Shown here: positions 11,801 to 23,400 of the stretch, piece by piece
Position numbering within the stretch: position 1 is the stretch's first letter
How the letters are laid out: the number at the start of each line of letters is the position of its first letter
DNA from: Sphagnum magellanicum
Taxonomy: Eukaryota; Streptophyta; Sphagnopsida; Sphagnales; Sphagnaceae
Length of the DNA: 64,000 nucleotides
Reading direction: 5' to 3'
NCBI GenBank assembly: GCA_021904315.1
Contig: CM038908.1
Coordinates: 28,416,501 to 28,480,500, forward strand
Notes under the pieces: model-generated
Seen by the model: only the letters and a program-made list of their open reading frames with translations
The model's database searches: none
Told to the model about the DNA's origin: nothing
Program-made: the position numbers and the translations under genes

Positions 11801-14622
11801 TTTCTGGTGTTTGTGAAACCCAGGCCAATAATCATAGTAGAATTGATCATGGGTGTAATAATGCTAGACTACCCGTTGACATGCCAGACCAGAAAGCAAT
11901 ATCTGATAGATTCTTCTTTCCCGAGGAATTCAACAAGAGCAGCAGCCATTGTGGTGAAGAAGAGCAACTTAGTCCTATCCAAGTGCCTAATCAAATGTTG
12001 CAGTGGTTTCGCTTCTCTGTGATTGACACAGGCATTGGGTACAATCTTCCTGCTCTTTCCTCAGAAGGGTTTATGGTTTACATGCTTTTTATGTCTTGGG
12101 TTTGCTTGAAATGGACACCTGCGATAGATACAGGTGTTATGGCAGTTACATCTCTTGTTGCTAAAATGCCTTTGAGGGTGTCTACCTATAGATGAGCATA
12201 TGCATAACTTGTCCTTGAGCAAATCTGAGCATTTCATGAGGTGAGGTGCATGTACCAATTTGGCAGCATTCCAGCAGATACATTGGGTTTGCTCTTTGAG
12301 AAATTCACACAGTGCAGTACAACTGGAACATATGGAGGCACGGGCCTTGGCTTAGCAGTCTCAAAGAAACTGGTATGTCCCAAGAACATTCTGAATCACG
12401 AATCTGTCACCATCAGTTCAGCTACACCCCACTTCTTTTCAGACACTCTGCATTAAGGACATCAATTTTTTGCTGCTATAAGCGCATGTCTATGCTGGAT
12501 TGCAGGTGGAGCTCATGGGAGGATCAATTGGAGTAGAAAGCACAGAAGGTATAGGCTCAAAGTTCACTTTCACCATACCACTGGAGCTGGATCCATCAGC
12601 TGAGCAAGGTCATAGGGCTCCTACTAATGACCTGTGCAATGAAGAAGCCCATGAGGAGGAGCCTCACAGTGTTGCAAAAGCTGACAGACTTCCTAAGTTT
12701 GCTGAGCAAAGACGGGTCTTGGTGGTTGACCACCATGAAATGACCAAAGAAGTGGTGTGTGAACAGATACGTGCATGGGGGATGGAGTCTCAAGCTTGCA
12801 ACAATGTTAGTGAGGCGGTTACCATTCTCAAGCAGTCAACCCATGTGAATCAACCTATCCACAGTAAGAGAGATGCTCCCAGAAGACCAACCTTTCTCCT
12901 GACATGAACAGCAGATCTACATGATATGAATTGGGACAATCTGATCAACAAGATGAGATTGACAACAAAACATCTTTCAGTTTCTGCTGCTGGTGCTGGT
13001 GTTTTTGTTTCCTTTCATAAAGAATGGTGTTCTGACTTGTTTAGGAGGAGAAAGAAAGGAGGATGGGGGGCTAAAGAATTGTTTTTGTGGATTTGACTTG
13101 CAGTTGCAATTGTGGACAGCACAATAGTTGAGAACTTTGGCCAAGAGATGGAGCAGGCAAGAGCAGAGTTACCAGCATTGAAAGGGCCACAACTCATCAT
13201 GTTGGGTCATGTGGGACAAAGCCTTCCCTCACAACCAGTGCTGGCTGAGCTTGGATGTTGTGCATGCTTCAACCGTCCTCCTCGCCAGGCTTATTTGAGG
13301 AATGCCTTGGCTGTTGCTTTAGCAGGCATTCCTACTACATTGGCCTTGCCACATTGCACCTTGAATACAGGTAACTCCAAAACCTGCACTTTGGTCCATT
13401 TTCTAATCCTTGTTTGCTTTTCTGTAAATCCCACAAAAGAGATTATCCCCTCAAACTTTGTTGATTGCCGATTTGCTCATCAGGTCAGCCAGAACAAAAC
13501 AGAGTTCTTTCGCTTTTGCAAGCAGATACTCTAAAGTTGTTAACATACAGTGCAATGTGTGGTCTAGCAAATGGGAAGGAAGCAGTGAAGGGAGAAGATA
13601 GTCCAAGGTCTCTGACATCAGCATCTCAGTCGACAGTTCACAAGTCAAGGGTGCTTCTTGTGGTAAGGTTTTTGTGCTTTAGTGATGGGACTGTGTCATA
13701 GTGCCTGATAAATCGCTTACATCCAGATCCATAACCATCAAGCCCATGAGTGAAGATTTTGATGGTACAGCCACTTAGATGGGTCAAGCTGTCTTCAAGG
13801 CAGTGATTTCAATCAAGTTCAAAGACAGCAGTTCATCTTTGTTCCACTCCAAATCACTGTACCTTAAGATATTGGAAGAATGCATTAAACAAGTCTTTAA
13901 ACAATGCTTTGGTGTTTCAGTTAAAGCTCAGTTTTTGGAGCTCTGTTTTTTGGCACCCAACTGTGATGTGGATCCATCTGCAGGAGGACAACAAAGTGAA
14001 TCAGATGGTTGCTGTCAGGTTGCTCAACACTCTCGGGTGCACTGTCACTGTTGCCTGCAATGGTATTGAGGCCCTTAATATCCTGGAGTGTCCAAGTACT
14101 TATGACATCATATTCATGGACTGTCATATGCCGGTAATACTTACAGAAAATGCTCTCATGTCACTCCTCTTTCTGCCCAAAACCCCATATCCCATATTTT
14201 ACCCATTCAACTCTCTGCAGAATGCACAAGTTTGAAACTGATGGTTTTTGAAAATGTCCAGAGTTCCTCAAAAATTTCTACTTTCAAGACACTGTAAACA
14301 TTGTGGAATTTTCTGGATATGTACAAGTCCAATATAGTAGCATGGAAGTACTGTGACCCAAAGCATAGTTTGAAATTTGCAGGGTATGGATGGCTTTCAG
14401 ACAGCCCGTTTGTTGCGGCAGGAAAATCATGCTTCACATACAGTGCCAATTGTCGCGCTGACTGCAGCTACATCAGAAGGGGAGGTTGATAAGTGCATTG
14501 CTTCAGGCATGGATGATTACATTAGCAAACCCGTCACAAAAGCAATTTTACAAAGAGCATTGGACAGATGGGTTGGACAAGAAACTTGTTGCATGACAGC
14601 AGGTACAGATTTATTGCTATGA
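8801..14622 (+). CDS. Hybrid histidine kinase with two PAS domains
   Basis: Exons: 8801-8956, 9365-9522, 9694-9932, 10222-10511, 10777-11112, 11254-12038, 12267-12372, 12506-12863, 13104-13370, 13484-13662, 13984-14133, 14383-14622. The total is 3264 nt and 1087 aa. Domains: PAS/PAC 1 (about 9-125, truncated at its front); PAS/PAC 2 (about 127-260); a HisKA domain with H-box [10 protein letters not shown] (phospho-accepting His285); a HATPase with N-box NLVGNACKF (397-405), G1 DTGIG (651-655) and G2 [12 protein letters not shown]; a degenerate receiver (about 759-895); and an intact receiver (about 954-1070) with E959/D960, phospho-Asp D1004, T1035 and K1057. About 240 residues with a Cys4 motif separate the N and G1 boxes. 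No transmembrane helix is evident, so it is probably soluble. In this phosphorelay family, signal sensing by PAS drives His-to-Asp transfer, then passage to an HPt protein. The ligand is unknown. The start codon is tentative. Confidence 0.9.
9068..9345. repeat. Intronic minisatellite, about 9 units of 30-36 bp
   Basis: Units of the type TTGTTGATCTTCTTCACC followed by GTCACTGCATG fill most of intron 1 of the histidine kinase gene. Two adjacent units near 9205-9275 are identical, showing recent expansion. Confidence 0.85.
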
Positions 14623-15929
14623 TCAAGGAGATAAAAAAAGGATTCCATCCTCTTTAAGAGAGCTCTTGTTCTGCTAGAACCCATCCACAAGAATTGCTAA
14701 CTGTAACTTTTGCAAAGCTTTGAAACCTTTCTGAAATCTTTCAGATTGAAGGTTTTTGTTCTGTGATTTTCTGTAGGTTTGAAAGTGTGATCCACATTTT
14801 CCATTTGTGTCTTTGTGCTGTTTGGAAGTTCCATAAAAACCTGATTATACTGGAGACTTATTTGTGCCACCAGTTCTACTTCTCTCACAGGCGTTTCTGT
14901 GTGGTTGAATTCTTTCTACAAAGCCATACTACCAATGTGGTCAATGATCTTTGGGTGTCAAAGCTCAGACTGTTTTCCATTGTAATTCGCCTTTGATTGT
15001 CATTACAAACCCACAACTTTGATTGTGTAGGTCAATAAGGATCTATTGATTAACCAACAATATCAACTTTCCACTTTAACAAGTTGCACACTTTCCTCTT
15101 GGAATAGTTGAATCTAAAATTGGGTCCTATGAAGTTGGTGAAATTTTTTTTTGTTTAGTTTTCACTAACACATATAAACCTTTGTCATTGTAGCTGTTTT
15201 GCATTGAATGATTTTAAACTCAACATTGATGATAAAGGGTTGGATGCAAATTCTACTTTTTTTTTGCAAAGTATGAGCAAGTTTCATTAGTGATAAGTTT
15301 CAACATTTAGTGAACAAGTTTAAACCTTATAATAGGTTGGTTTAACTAAAACTTTAATATCCATGCTTCTTGTTTTATTGATCAAACTTAAACCTACTAC
15401 ATTTGACATTCATAATCTTTCTTAATTATGTTATTATTGTTGCTAGAGTTAGATCAAATGAGAAGAATAATACACCAAATGGCCCATCTAAGCCACCAAA
15501 GCAAGGTTTTTAAAAATAAATTTTAAAATGTGTGTGTGTGTGTCATTATTCCTGTCCTTTTGTTTGCCAAAGTGGCTTCCCTAACAATTTTGGCATTAGG
15601 AACAGGTGGCCCCTTGATGATTTGCTAACTTTGGTTTTGGCATACATTTTTTTTTCAAAAGAATGGCAAATCCAATTTTTGTAAACTAAGTCCAACTCGC
15701 ACTTATAAAAATTTAATGCATGTATGTGGCTATTTTGTTCATCATAAAGGACTAATTTGGCTACACAAATGACATAAAAGTAACATCCTTTTTAATTTGC
15801 ACATAATACATCAAAACTTTGAAGGGGAGTTGAACCTCAGTTTGATAACAAACTTTGCCCAATGCAACTCATAATCCCACCCACCACACCCAAATGTTAA
15901 CACATCTCATGATGAAATTTGAATGTTTG
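14623..15929. other. Downstream flank of the kinase gene, no gene seen
   Basis: The first few hundred bases are probably the kinase 3' untranslated region, with T-rich tracts. The remainder is AT-rich and contains a short TG tract near 15529-15543. I see no conserved frame or element. Confidence 0.5.
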
Positions 15930-16901
15930 AACACAACATCACCATGCTTGTCCAAATCGTGAAAACAAAAGCATTAAAACATAAAAGACTAATAAAAGCC
16001 TAACACCCATTTTAAAATGGTAGTGCACTAATTTGCACTTTTTGTTATTTCCAACTAGTAATGGCTTCATCATAAGGGAAGTTCTCTTGAGTAAAAAAAT
16101 CTTATGCAAACATGTGAACAATCATATCCAAATGCTACCCCAACCGATTACACAACTTGTCCTTCATAAATGCAAAAATGAAGAAAGTATGTTCATCTTT
16201 CACTGAACTAAACACAAAAACAATTGTTACTTTTGTTAACTTCATATATTCACTTAGATGTTGACACAACAATGAATTATTAGTAATTGTTACCCACAAC
16301 TTCGTAACTAGATTCATATCAAATTGTTTAACCATAACCTTGGTCGCTTGTGCTTTCATAATAAACTTAAACGTGGATTATTGCATGTTTAGGAGATTAG
16401 CATTCAAAGGTTCAAAAACCTAATCTAGTGAAGGTTCCTCCCTTTTCAATCCATAATAATGTCTTTTGATGACACTATGATTAGCAAATTATAAAAATAA
16501 AACTTTTTGTTTTGTTGAATCCAAAATTGAAAATACACAATGCCAAGGGCATTTATCAAGTTTATATCCAAAAAATGCTCCTTTAATTTTGTCATGAACA
16601 TTTCAATTACAACAACACATTAACATTCGCTTGAACAAATGGATGTTCAAAAACCATCCCTACACACAAGTTGATAGGAGTATCAACCATATGAAAATAT
16701 AAGCTTTCCATATTGTTATAAAGGTCAGAACCCAATCTTGGGTGATGGTGGCAAAATTATTGTCCACAACGTGACAAAAAACTTGGAAATGTTCACATTG
16801 GTAACTTGTCAATGGATTAGAATACATCATGTGAAAAGGTCAATTTGACAATTTTTGATACTTGTTACAAAAATTGCAAATGAAAACATCCTTTCCTTGA
16901 A

Positions 16902-16909
16902 CAAACTTG
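16902..16909. repeat. Left target-site duplication (8 bp)
   Basis: CAAACTTG directly abuts the left terminal inverted repeat and is repeated exactly at 20582-20589. An 8-bp duplication is the hallmark of hAT insertion. Confidence 0.93.
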
Positions 16910-16930
16910 CAGACCTTCTACCACTACGAT

Positions 16931-17072
16931 AGTTAACTATTTTAATTATTTTTTTCATCCTCGGGTTGTGACAACCACTAAGTTAACTATGCCTATAAGG
17001 TCCAGCCTCTAACCACCACTATAGTTAACTAATTATTGTGAGCTCAGTGATCATGCACCATTAAAGTTAACT
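16931..17072. repeat. Left subterminal palindromes of the hAT element
   Basis: AGTTAACT occurs at 16931, 16981, 17023 and 17065, with steps of 50, 42 and 42 bp. In hAT elements, repeated subterminal motifs are the usual transposase-binding sites. That role is inferred here. Confidence 0.75.
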
Positions 17073-17113
17073 AGCCTTGGACGGCGAACGCCTTTTATTA
17101 AACTTATACAATC

Positions 17114-19637
17114 TCTTCAGACAGGAGAATTGTCATTGTCATTGTCAGTGTCTTCTTCTTCCTTCTCTTCTTCTTCACCTCCATCATATAGTGCCATTAC
17201 TGGCCGTTTTGGAATGTTGTTTTCCCAATTCATTTTCTTGTCAAGCGGGGCCACCTCAGCCGGGTTTGTCGGGATGAGGTGCTTGTTGATCGTTTTAGAG
17301 CCAGGACGTCTGACAAGCTGCCCAGGTCGCATTCGAGTCCACCCGAGGATGGCTTGTTGGCCAGGATCGCTAGAGCAGCTTGCATGAGATATGGCATGCT
17401 TGTTTGATGAGCCCACCACTTGCACAGCTTGGCTGATTCCGGCCACAACTCGATATTGGTTTCAGTGCCAATTCCTTTGAGGATTTGAACTTCGACATTC
17501 ACCATTTGTGTCGTCGTCTCGAAGCGCTCACCACTCCCATTAATGTCCTTCTTGTCATCATTAGCCACAATATCAAGAATTGCTGATAGCAACTCTAATG
17601 TCTTGACGTGCTTTGCCGATCTCTCAAGTCGCCAAGCTAGGGTACTCCCTGCCATTTGCGGCTTCTTGAGCACAATCGGTGCTGCAACGATCTTCGTTAA
17701 ACATTTGATTTTGTTCCATATGAACTAGTTCACAAACACAAAGTGCTGCTTCTGTAGGCTCTCTTGTTTCCAGCCAACAGGAATATCAAGCTTATCAATG
17801 TTAATCGCATTGATCAACTTCGCTAGGATCTTTCCAGATGTCATTGGCGGGTACAGCATACTCTGTGCGTTGATTAAATACGAGAACTTGAAATCAGTTT
17901 CTTCCAAGACGTTCTTCAGTAGCATGGGCCACCCAAGGTTATTGCCATAGATCTTTTTGGGCTGATGAAATGCCAATATCGGATGGTACCGTTTGAAGTA
18001 GCATTTAGACATTGCCTTGCCAAGAAGCTTCCGTGCTTCACGAGTGGTCGGTTACAGTACGTCATGTGATCGCGACATTGGATCGGGGTCTTCAAAACCG
18101 AGTTGACGACGTATCGGTATTATCAACTCAAGCGGCTTGCTTACATCCAGGACAGTTGTGTACAAAAAATATAACATGATGTACACATCAACAATGACAA
18201 ATGTTTGCATAGCTTGTGCCTTGATTTGAACGGCCCGAACCGGTTCAATCATTGAATAAAGCTCGATGCATAATGTGCGGTCCATGTCAGTCAGTGGAAT
18301 TGGTCGATTGAGTTGTGGTATGCCTGCAAGAGAGGTTCCCAGGCTATTAAAATTCGCTCCAGTACAAGCGCTGTGGATGACCATCGATGTTGCAGCAAGT
18401 TAAGTAGTTTAAGGTACGTCTCCAAAAGTTCAAGCATGGCTTCCTCGAAGGCTCCATGTAGGTACTCAAACTTGTTCACAGCTTCAATGACCTTGTTGAT
18501 CCTCTGGAAGAAGCAATGCGCGTCCACATTCTTACTATTGTTAGGGTCGATCGAAGTGCCAAACGTTTCCGTGAGTGCCAGGTGGATTAGATGTGATATA
18601 CACCATTCCCACCAAGCATCGATCAGAATGTCTAAGGTACGCTTTACATCGAATCCCGAATCTGAAGTGTTTATCAGCACATCGAGCATCACCTTAATGC
18701 CGAACTCCTCGAAGACGCCTGAAGACCATTCGTGCAAGATTGTAGACAACTGGTTCTGTTCCGCTTGACGCTCATCGGTAGTCGGTGCAAATCGGTGGAC
18801 GGCGAGATTGTAGCCAATATTGAACTTGGTCGACGTATTGAAACACACTTGCAATGCCAGGTACTTCTGGTTGCTCATCTTGTTCTTTATCAGGTCTAGG
18901 TACAACGACAGGTACTTGATCGTAAAGAATGAGCACACGTCAGCGAGTGACATAATGATGATCTTTTTGCACATGGTGTACAACTCAATGTGAAGCTTGT
19001 AGATGTTGATTGACTTCATTCCACCTTCCTCGATAGGTAATTGATGACCGATCAGTGGCCATCTACAGGTCGTGAACACGTTGTACGAGATCGACTGCTC
19101 GGCGAACCAGGCTCCCAACTGCACTTCAAACCAGCGCTTTGGGTCTTTTTTGAAAGCCAGGTCGGATAGATTGAATTGCTTCTTGATATCTGCTAACTTC
19201 TTATTAGTTGCCATCGTCTTGGATGAGGTTATGTAGTGTTTCTTGTCGAGGTGGGTGCAAGCGTTCGATGCTCCTGTCTTTGTGCACTTAATGACAACTA
19301 GCTTGTTGACATTGAAGCACGGGTCTAGCAAGCAGATGAACCACTCGACCTTATCCTTGTCAATCAGGTGCACATTGCATTGATTAAGGAAAGACGTCAT
19401 CTTTTTGAGATCCTTAAATGCGGCGCCCTTGATGATAGCTGGGAAAATGCCAGCGTTGATGAAGTTTTTGATCCGAACCGCCACGATGTCTCCACGTTCA
19501 ACATCATCAAGTTGCGCCTCTTCGTCATCAATCTCGACAGGTACAGGTGGTGCCACTTCACCTTCAGCAGTGATATCAACAACAGTGATGCTTCCGAATT
19601 CAATGACATCATCTTCGGACCAAGCCATGATGTGCAA
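17114..19637 (-). pseudogene. hAT transposase, frameshifted and interrupted
   Basis: The longest open part (19637 down to 18291, 448 codons) carries a finger-like CTHLDKKH segment (residues about 128-135). It then has SDSGFDVKRTLDILI followed by WWEWCISHLIHLAL, which matches the catalytic-core region of hAT transposases with its conserved C..H. Near 18300 the frame shifts. The next frame is interrupted by a TAA at 18052-18054 and a TAG at 17725-17727. It then gives a hAT dimerisation domain with CKWWAHQTSMPYLMQAALAI at about 17370-17440. A second frame change near 17300 leads to an acidic tail ending near 17117. With two shifts and two stops, this copy cannot make full-length transposase. Introns could explain part of this but no convincing splice sites were found. 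Confidence 0.85.
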
Positions 19638-20391
19638 TCCAGCACCAACTTTGTGAAATGAGCAAGGGCGGGCTCAGCGGGTGATGATGGTCTCGCAAGG
19701 GACGTGGATCTCAGTGGGTGATGGTGGTCTAGCAAGGGACGATCAATATCTTCGACAATCATGTTGAGATGTCAAGTTCAACTAAAGCTGACATTCATGA
19801 TGTGTGTCAGTGACCGTTCTACATCGATTAGCACGCTTAATGACCGTTCTACATTCACATCGACTAACGTGCGCATGACAAATCTTCGCCACTATTTTTT
19901 TTTTGCGGACTTGTTGCCTCTAGGGGTGTGTGTGTGTTTTGCAAGAGCTCAAGCTCTCCCCCCCCCCCCCAATCTTTTCAAATCATAACAGGAGTTGGAT
20001 GAATATCCTACTGATTCATTAATATATATAAATTAATCAATAATTGATTGCCTGCTCATATTAGATCGAATATGAAGAGAAGTACCGATTGATATAAATA
20101 TCTTCGATATTTTAATAGTCAAAGAAATCAATAATATTATTATATTGTTCAATCTACCAATAATAATCAACCCAACAAAAAACGAGCTTTTTAAACTGAC
20201 AACACTGTGACGGACTCCGTCACACACATTCTTCATACTTAAAGAGTGTAAGTGCAGTACAAAACGGTGTTTCTCACAAGAATCTCGAGGACCAAGGAGG
20301 ATTCACGATGCGTTTGTGAGTGTGGTACTGTGAGGGACATGGATGAACTAATATATGTGTATTAGGTATGCAAAGTCCCAGTCCTGCCTGC

Positions 20392-20484
20392 AGTTAACTA
20401 CCTATAATGTGTTGGCGCATATATGCACCACTATAGTTAACTAATTATTGTGAGTTCAGTGATCATGCATCACTATAGTTAACT
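20392..20484. repeat. Right subterminal palindromes of the hAT element
   Basis: AGTTAACT occurs at 20392, 20434 and 20477, with steps of 42 and 43 bp. This mirrors the spacing at the left end, although the longer repeat containing it is direct rather than inverted. Confidence 0.75.
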
Positions 20485-20581
20485 ACCTTTGGCAGAGGAT
20501 CAATATGGCGCACCACTAGTCACCACTTAATGTACTTAGTGGCATTTTAGTGCCAAAAAATTTTTAGTGGTAGAAGGTCTG

Positions 20582-20589
20582 CAAACTTG
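20582..20589. repeat. Right target-site duplication (8 bp)
   Basis: CAAACTTG immediately follows the right terminal inverted repeat and is identical to 16902-16909. Removing the element and one copy restores the reading direction of the host relict. Confidence 0.93.
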
Positions 20590-21760
20590 ATCAAAACATT
20601 CATTACCTTTAGCAATGGCAACATACATGATAAGGCTAACAATGTGTGAAAATCACAAAGGAGGTTGAAATTCAACTTTGCTTGAGCAACACTATTGTTG
20701 TTTTGTGACATCTTCATAATCAATTCATCTTATATTACAGTAGGACACATTCCAAAGGTTCCAACATTGAAATCCATTGAATCTTAACATTTTAAAAAAT
20801 CTTAAATCCTTTTATTTCCATGATCTTGGCAAGATTAGTGAATTCCAAATGGTGATTAAAGAAATTCAAAAAATAAGCATATAAGGACTAAAGCAAATCC
20901 TCCAACTTGGACATCACTAGCAAGTTTGACAAAGCTTGCACCATAAGATTTTTTCAATGGGCCATACAATGTGCCCCATCATGTAAGGAGAATGCTTCTC
21001 CTTCAACTGAAATATCACTCTAATGTGGCACCATTAGAAAAAACAAGGGTCATTAACACCAAAGCAAATGACCCTTGCACCCACCTCCTTTCTAGTTAAC
21101 CCCCTTTACTACATAAGGGATTGTGTAATGACAAAGGTTAGATTGTATGCATTACCCTTTTCAACAATGTGTTGAAATCTAAAGACATGCACCTTTTTCC
21201 ATGTTTGCAGCACATACACATGGATTGAGATCTAGTATCAATTATCAATAATAGTAACTTCATCTATACATAAAGAAAGAAACCTCCCAATAACCACAAC
21301 ATTTTGAGTTTATTTAAAAATGTGTTCACAAATAATTTGGCATCTCCTAACCTCATTGGATTGTTAATAACATTCAAAGTAACAAACAATTTTTGCATTG
21401 TTGTGTAATTTGTCATGAATAAAAAAATCAAAAATCAAAAAAATTGCACAATTTTTTTCTTCCTATCAACATGAATCGCACCATGAGTTATTTGTTGCAA
21501 CATTATGTCAAAAACCTTTTTAAAAATACAACTTTTCATTGGCCACATGAAAATTTGTTTTTAAAATATAATCATCCCCAATTTTCACCCTTGGCATGGT
21601 TACCAAAGCCTTATGATGACCAACATGTTTCCATAAATAATCCAACTTTGGAACCAAGATGTTATCCATCTTTGCGATCAACTCATGTGCAAATATTGCA
21701 ATTCATTTGAATAATTTTCCCATCAAAACCTAACACAAATTTTGCCCAAAAAAATTCATT

Positions 21761-23400
21761 GCTTACTTATTTTAAAAGTGCATATTCAACTAGTAGGACT
21801 TCTTTCTTTTTTCACAATTTCAATGTTCTTAATTACCACTAGATCCACAATTCTACATTCATAGTTTTCAATATGATGCATAGGAATATCATTAAGTGGA
21901 TAATTACTAAAAGAAACAACATTAGTGGCACGAATTTTGTCACCGAAGAAATATTTATATTTGAATTTTTTTAAATGCTATAGTTTTGACATGTCAATGA
22001 ATAGAAAAATGACCAAGAACACGATCACAAAAAAACAATGGTGATGGATTTTTGTTACCTATAATATTTCACAAGGACCAAAACCAATGAAAGACTTAAA
22101 CCAACAAAACAATCGTGAAATGGCCATGGTACCAATAACATGACAATGATTTTCAAATGGATCGAAAAATAAATTAAATCACAAATGGCAATTGCAATGG
22201 TTTACAATGTGCACAACAGCACCACAATGGGGTTTAGTCTTCAAAAATCAAAACCAAAAAACAACAAGGTGGAATTGTGATGTTGATTTGTGATAACGAC
22301 ATGAATTGTTAGGATGGTGATAAATGCATTGTACAATGCACTCAACATAATGATGAACTTATAAGCATTAGTCCAAATCCTCGAAATTCAAAGATGACCA
22401 TGATGATTGGGTTATTACTTGGGCAATGATGATGGATTATCCTTTTGGCACCAGTACAGCACAATGATGATGAATCATGAAATCTACACAAAATCAAACC
22501 ATGAACATAATAAAAAGAAGCCTGTCACTAGACTATTATTTATAAGATTAAAAATTAAAAAACCATTATAAAATAAAAATGCATTCCAACAAGATGATAA
22601 CAATCTTCAAATGCACCAAAATAAATAAAAAATGACAAAAGGCAAGAATGATAGATTATAATATTATAATGAATTTTGAATGCACCAAAATTAAACAAAA
22701 AATCACAAATGGCAATTGTGATGGCTTGTTATTTGTAATATGTAGTAACAACACCATTGAAATGGTTGATGGTGATGATGATTTGTAACGATGGCAATGC
22801 ATTTGTCACTGCACAGAACACAAGTTTCAACATTGAGTTTGTAACTTCAAATGGCCCAAAACAAATGTTATGGATTCAATGTGCACAAGTTTTAATGAGT
22901 TACAAGCATCATGATTATGTAAAGATGGCAATGACGATCATTGCACAAAACACCATAGTTCGCAACTTCAAACGGGCCAAACCAAAGTAAAATAAAATTT
23001 AATGGGTTGCTACAGTTGCAATGTGTACAACAGCACAAGTTTCAATGAGCTATAAACATCAAGATTATGTTACGTTAGCAACATAGGTTATAGCCAAAAA
23101 ACATCAAAACTACTATGTGATCAAGAAAGGAACATTCCAGTTGACAATTAGAATTTCAACAAGTATACTTTTGTAATATATCATTGAAAAAAAATCCATC
23201 TATGATGAATCATGGGTGATGATGAGTAATGGCTTAGCCAATGATGGCAATCAACAATGTTTGACGACTTTTAGAGCTTTACATTCTAAAATCCATGTGC
23301 CAATTGCACAACTTCATAGCTCTAACAACCTCTAAAGGAACCTTAATCATTGTGCAATTTCAATAGTTATTGGAAAAATCTTGCAAAATCCCAATGTGTT
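21761..23400. other. AT-rich DNA with diverged internal repeats
   Basis: Blocks near 22140-22290, 22680-22890 and 22900-23090 share phrases such as GTGCACAA, CAAATGGC and ATCATGATTATG in the same order. They look like very diverged repeats of about 150-200 bp. No gene or element end is recognisable. Confidence 0.45.

Larger units (their letters stand above)
16910..20581 (-). mobile_element. hAT-superfamily DNA transposon, 3672 bp
   Basis: The ends are perfect 17-bp inverted repeats: CAGACCTTCTACCACTA at 16910-16926 and its complement at 20565-20581. They are flanked by identical 8-bp duplications CAAACTTG. Inside each end are copies of the palindrome AGTTAACT and a 49-bp near-identical direct repeat (17013-17061 and 20425-20473). 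A minus-strand transposase-like gene occupies the centre. The interior is clearly richer in GC (about half) than the surrounding AT-rich DNA, consistent with a recent arrival from a different base composition. It landed inside the older transposase relict. The right subterminal part also has a run of 13-14 C near 19960. Confidence 0.93.
15930..21760 (-). pseudogene. Relict of BED-finger/hAT-type transposase-derived gene (copy 1), split by a hAT element
   Basis: Reading the minus strand, near 21525-21755 comes a finger-like stretch with LVPKLDYLWKHVGHHKA. Next, across 21110-21290, come CIDEVTIIDN, ISIHVYVLQTWKKVHVF and TRKEVGARVICFGVND. Then AHCMAH..KNLMVQALSNL appears near 20900-20980, followed by HHLEFTNLAKIMEIKGFKI and NVKIQWISMLEPLE near 20760-20860. 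The frame resumes beyond the inserted hAT element at 16901 with KDVFICNFCNKY. Finally there is a hAT-dimerisation-like stretch, LLCQHLSEYMKLTKVTIVFV then FAFMKDKLCNRLG, at about 16140-16280. At least ten stops and several frameshifts make it non-functional. Without the insert it spans about 2.2 kb. The relict at 1541-4306 shows the same motif order. Confidence 0.8.
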
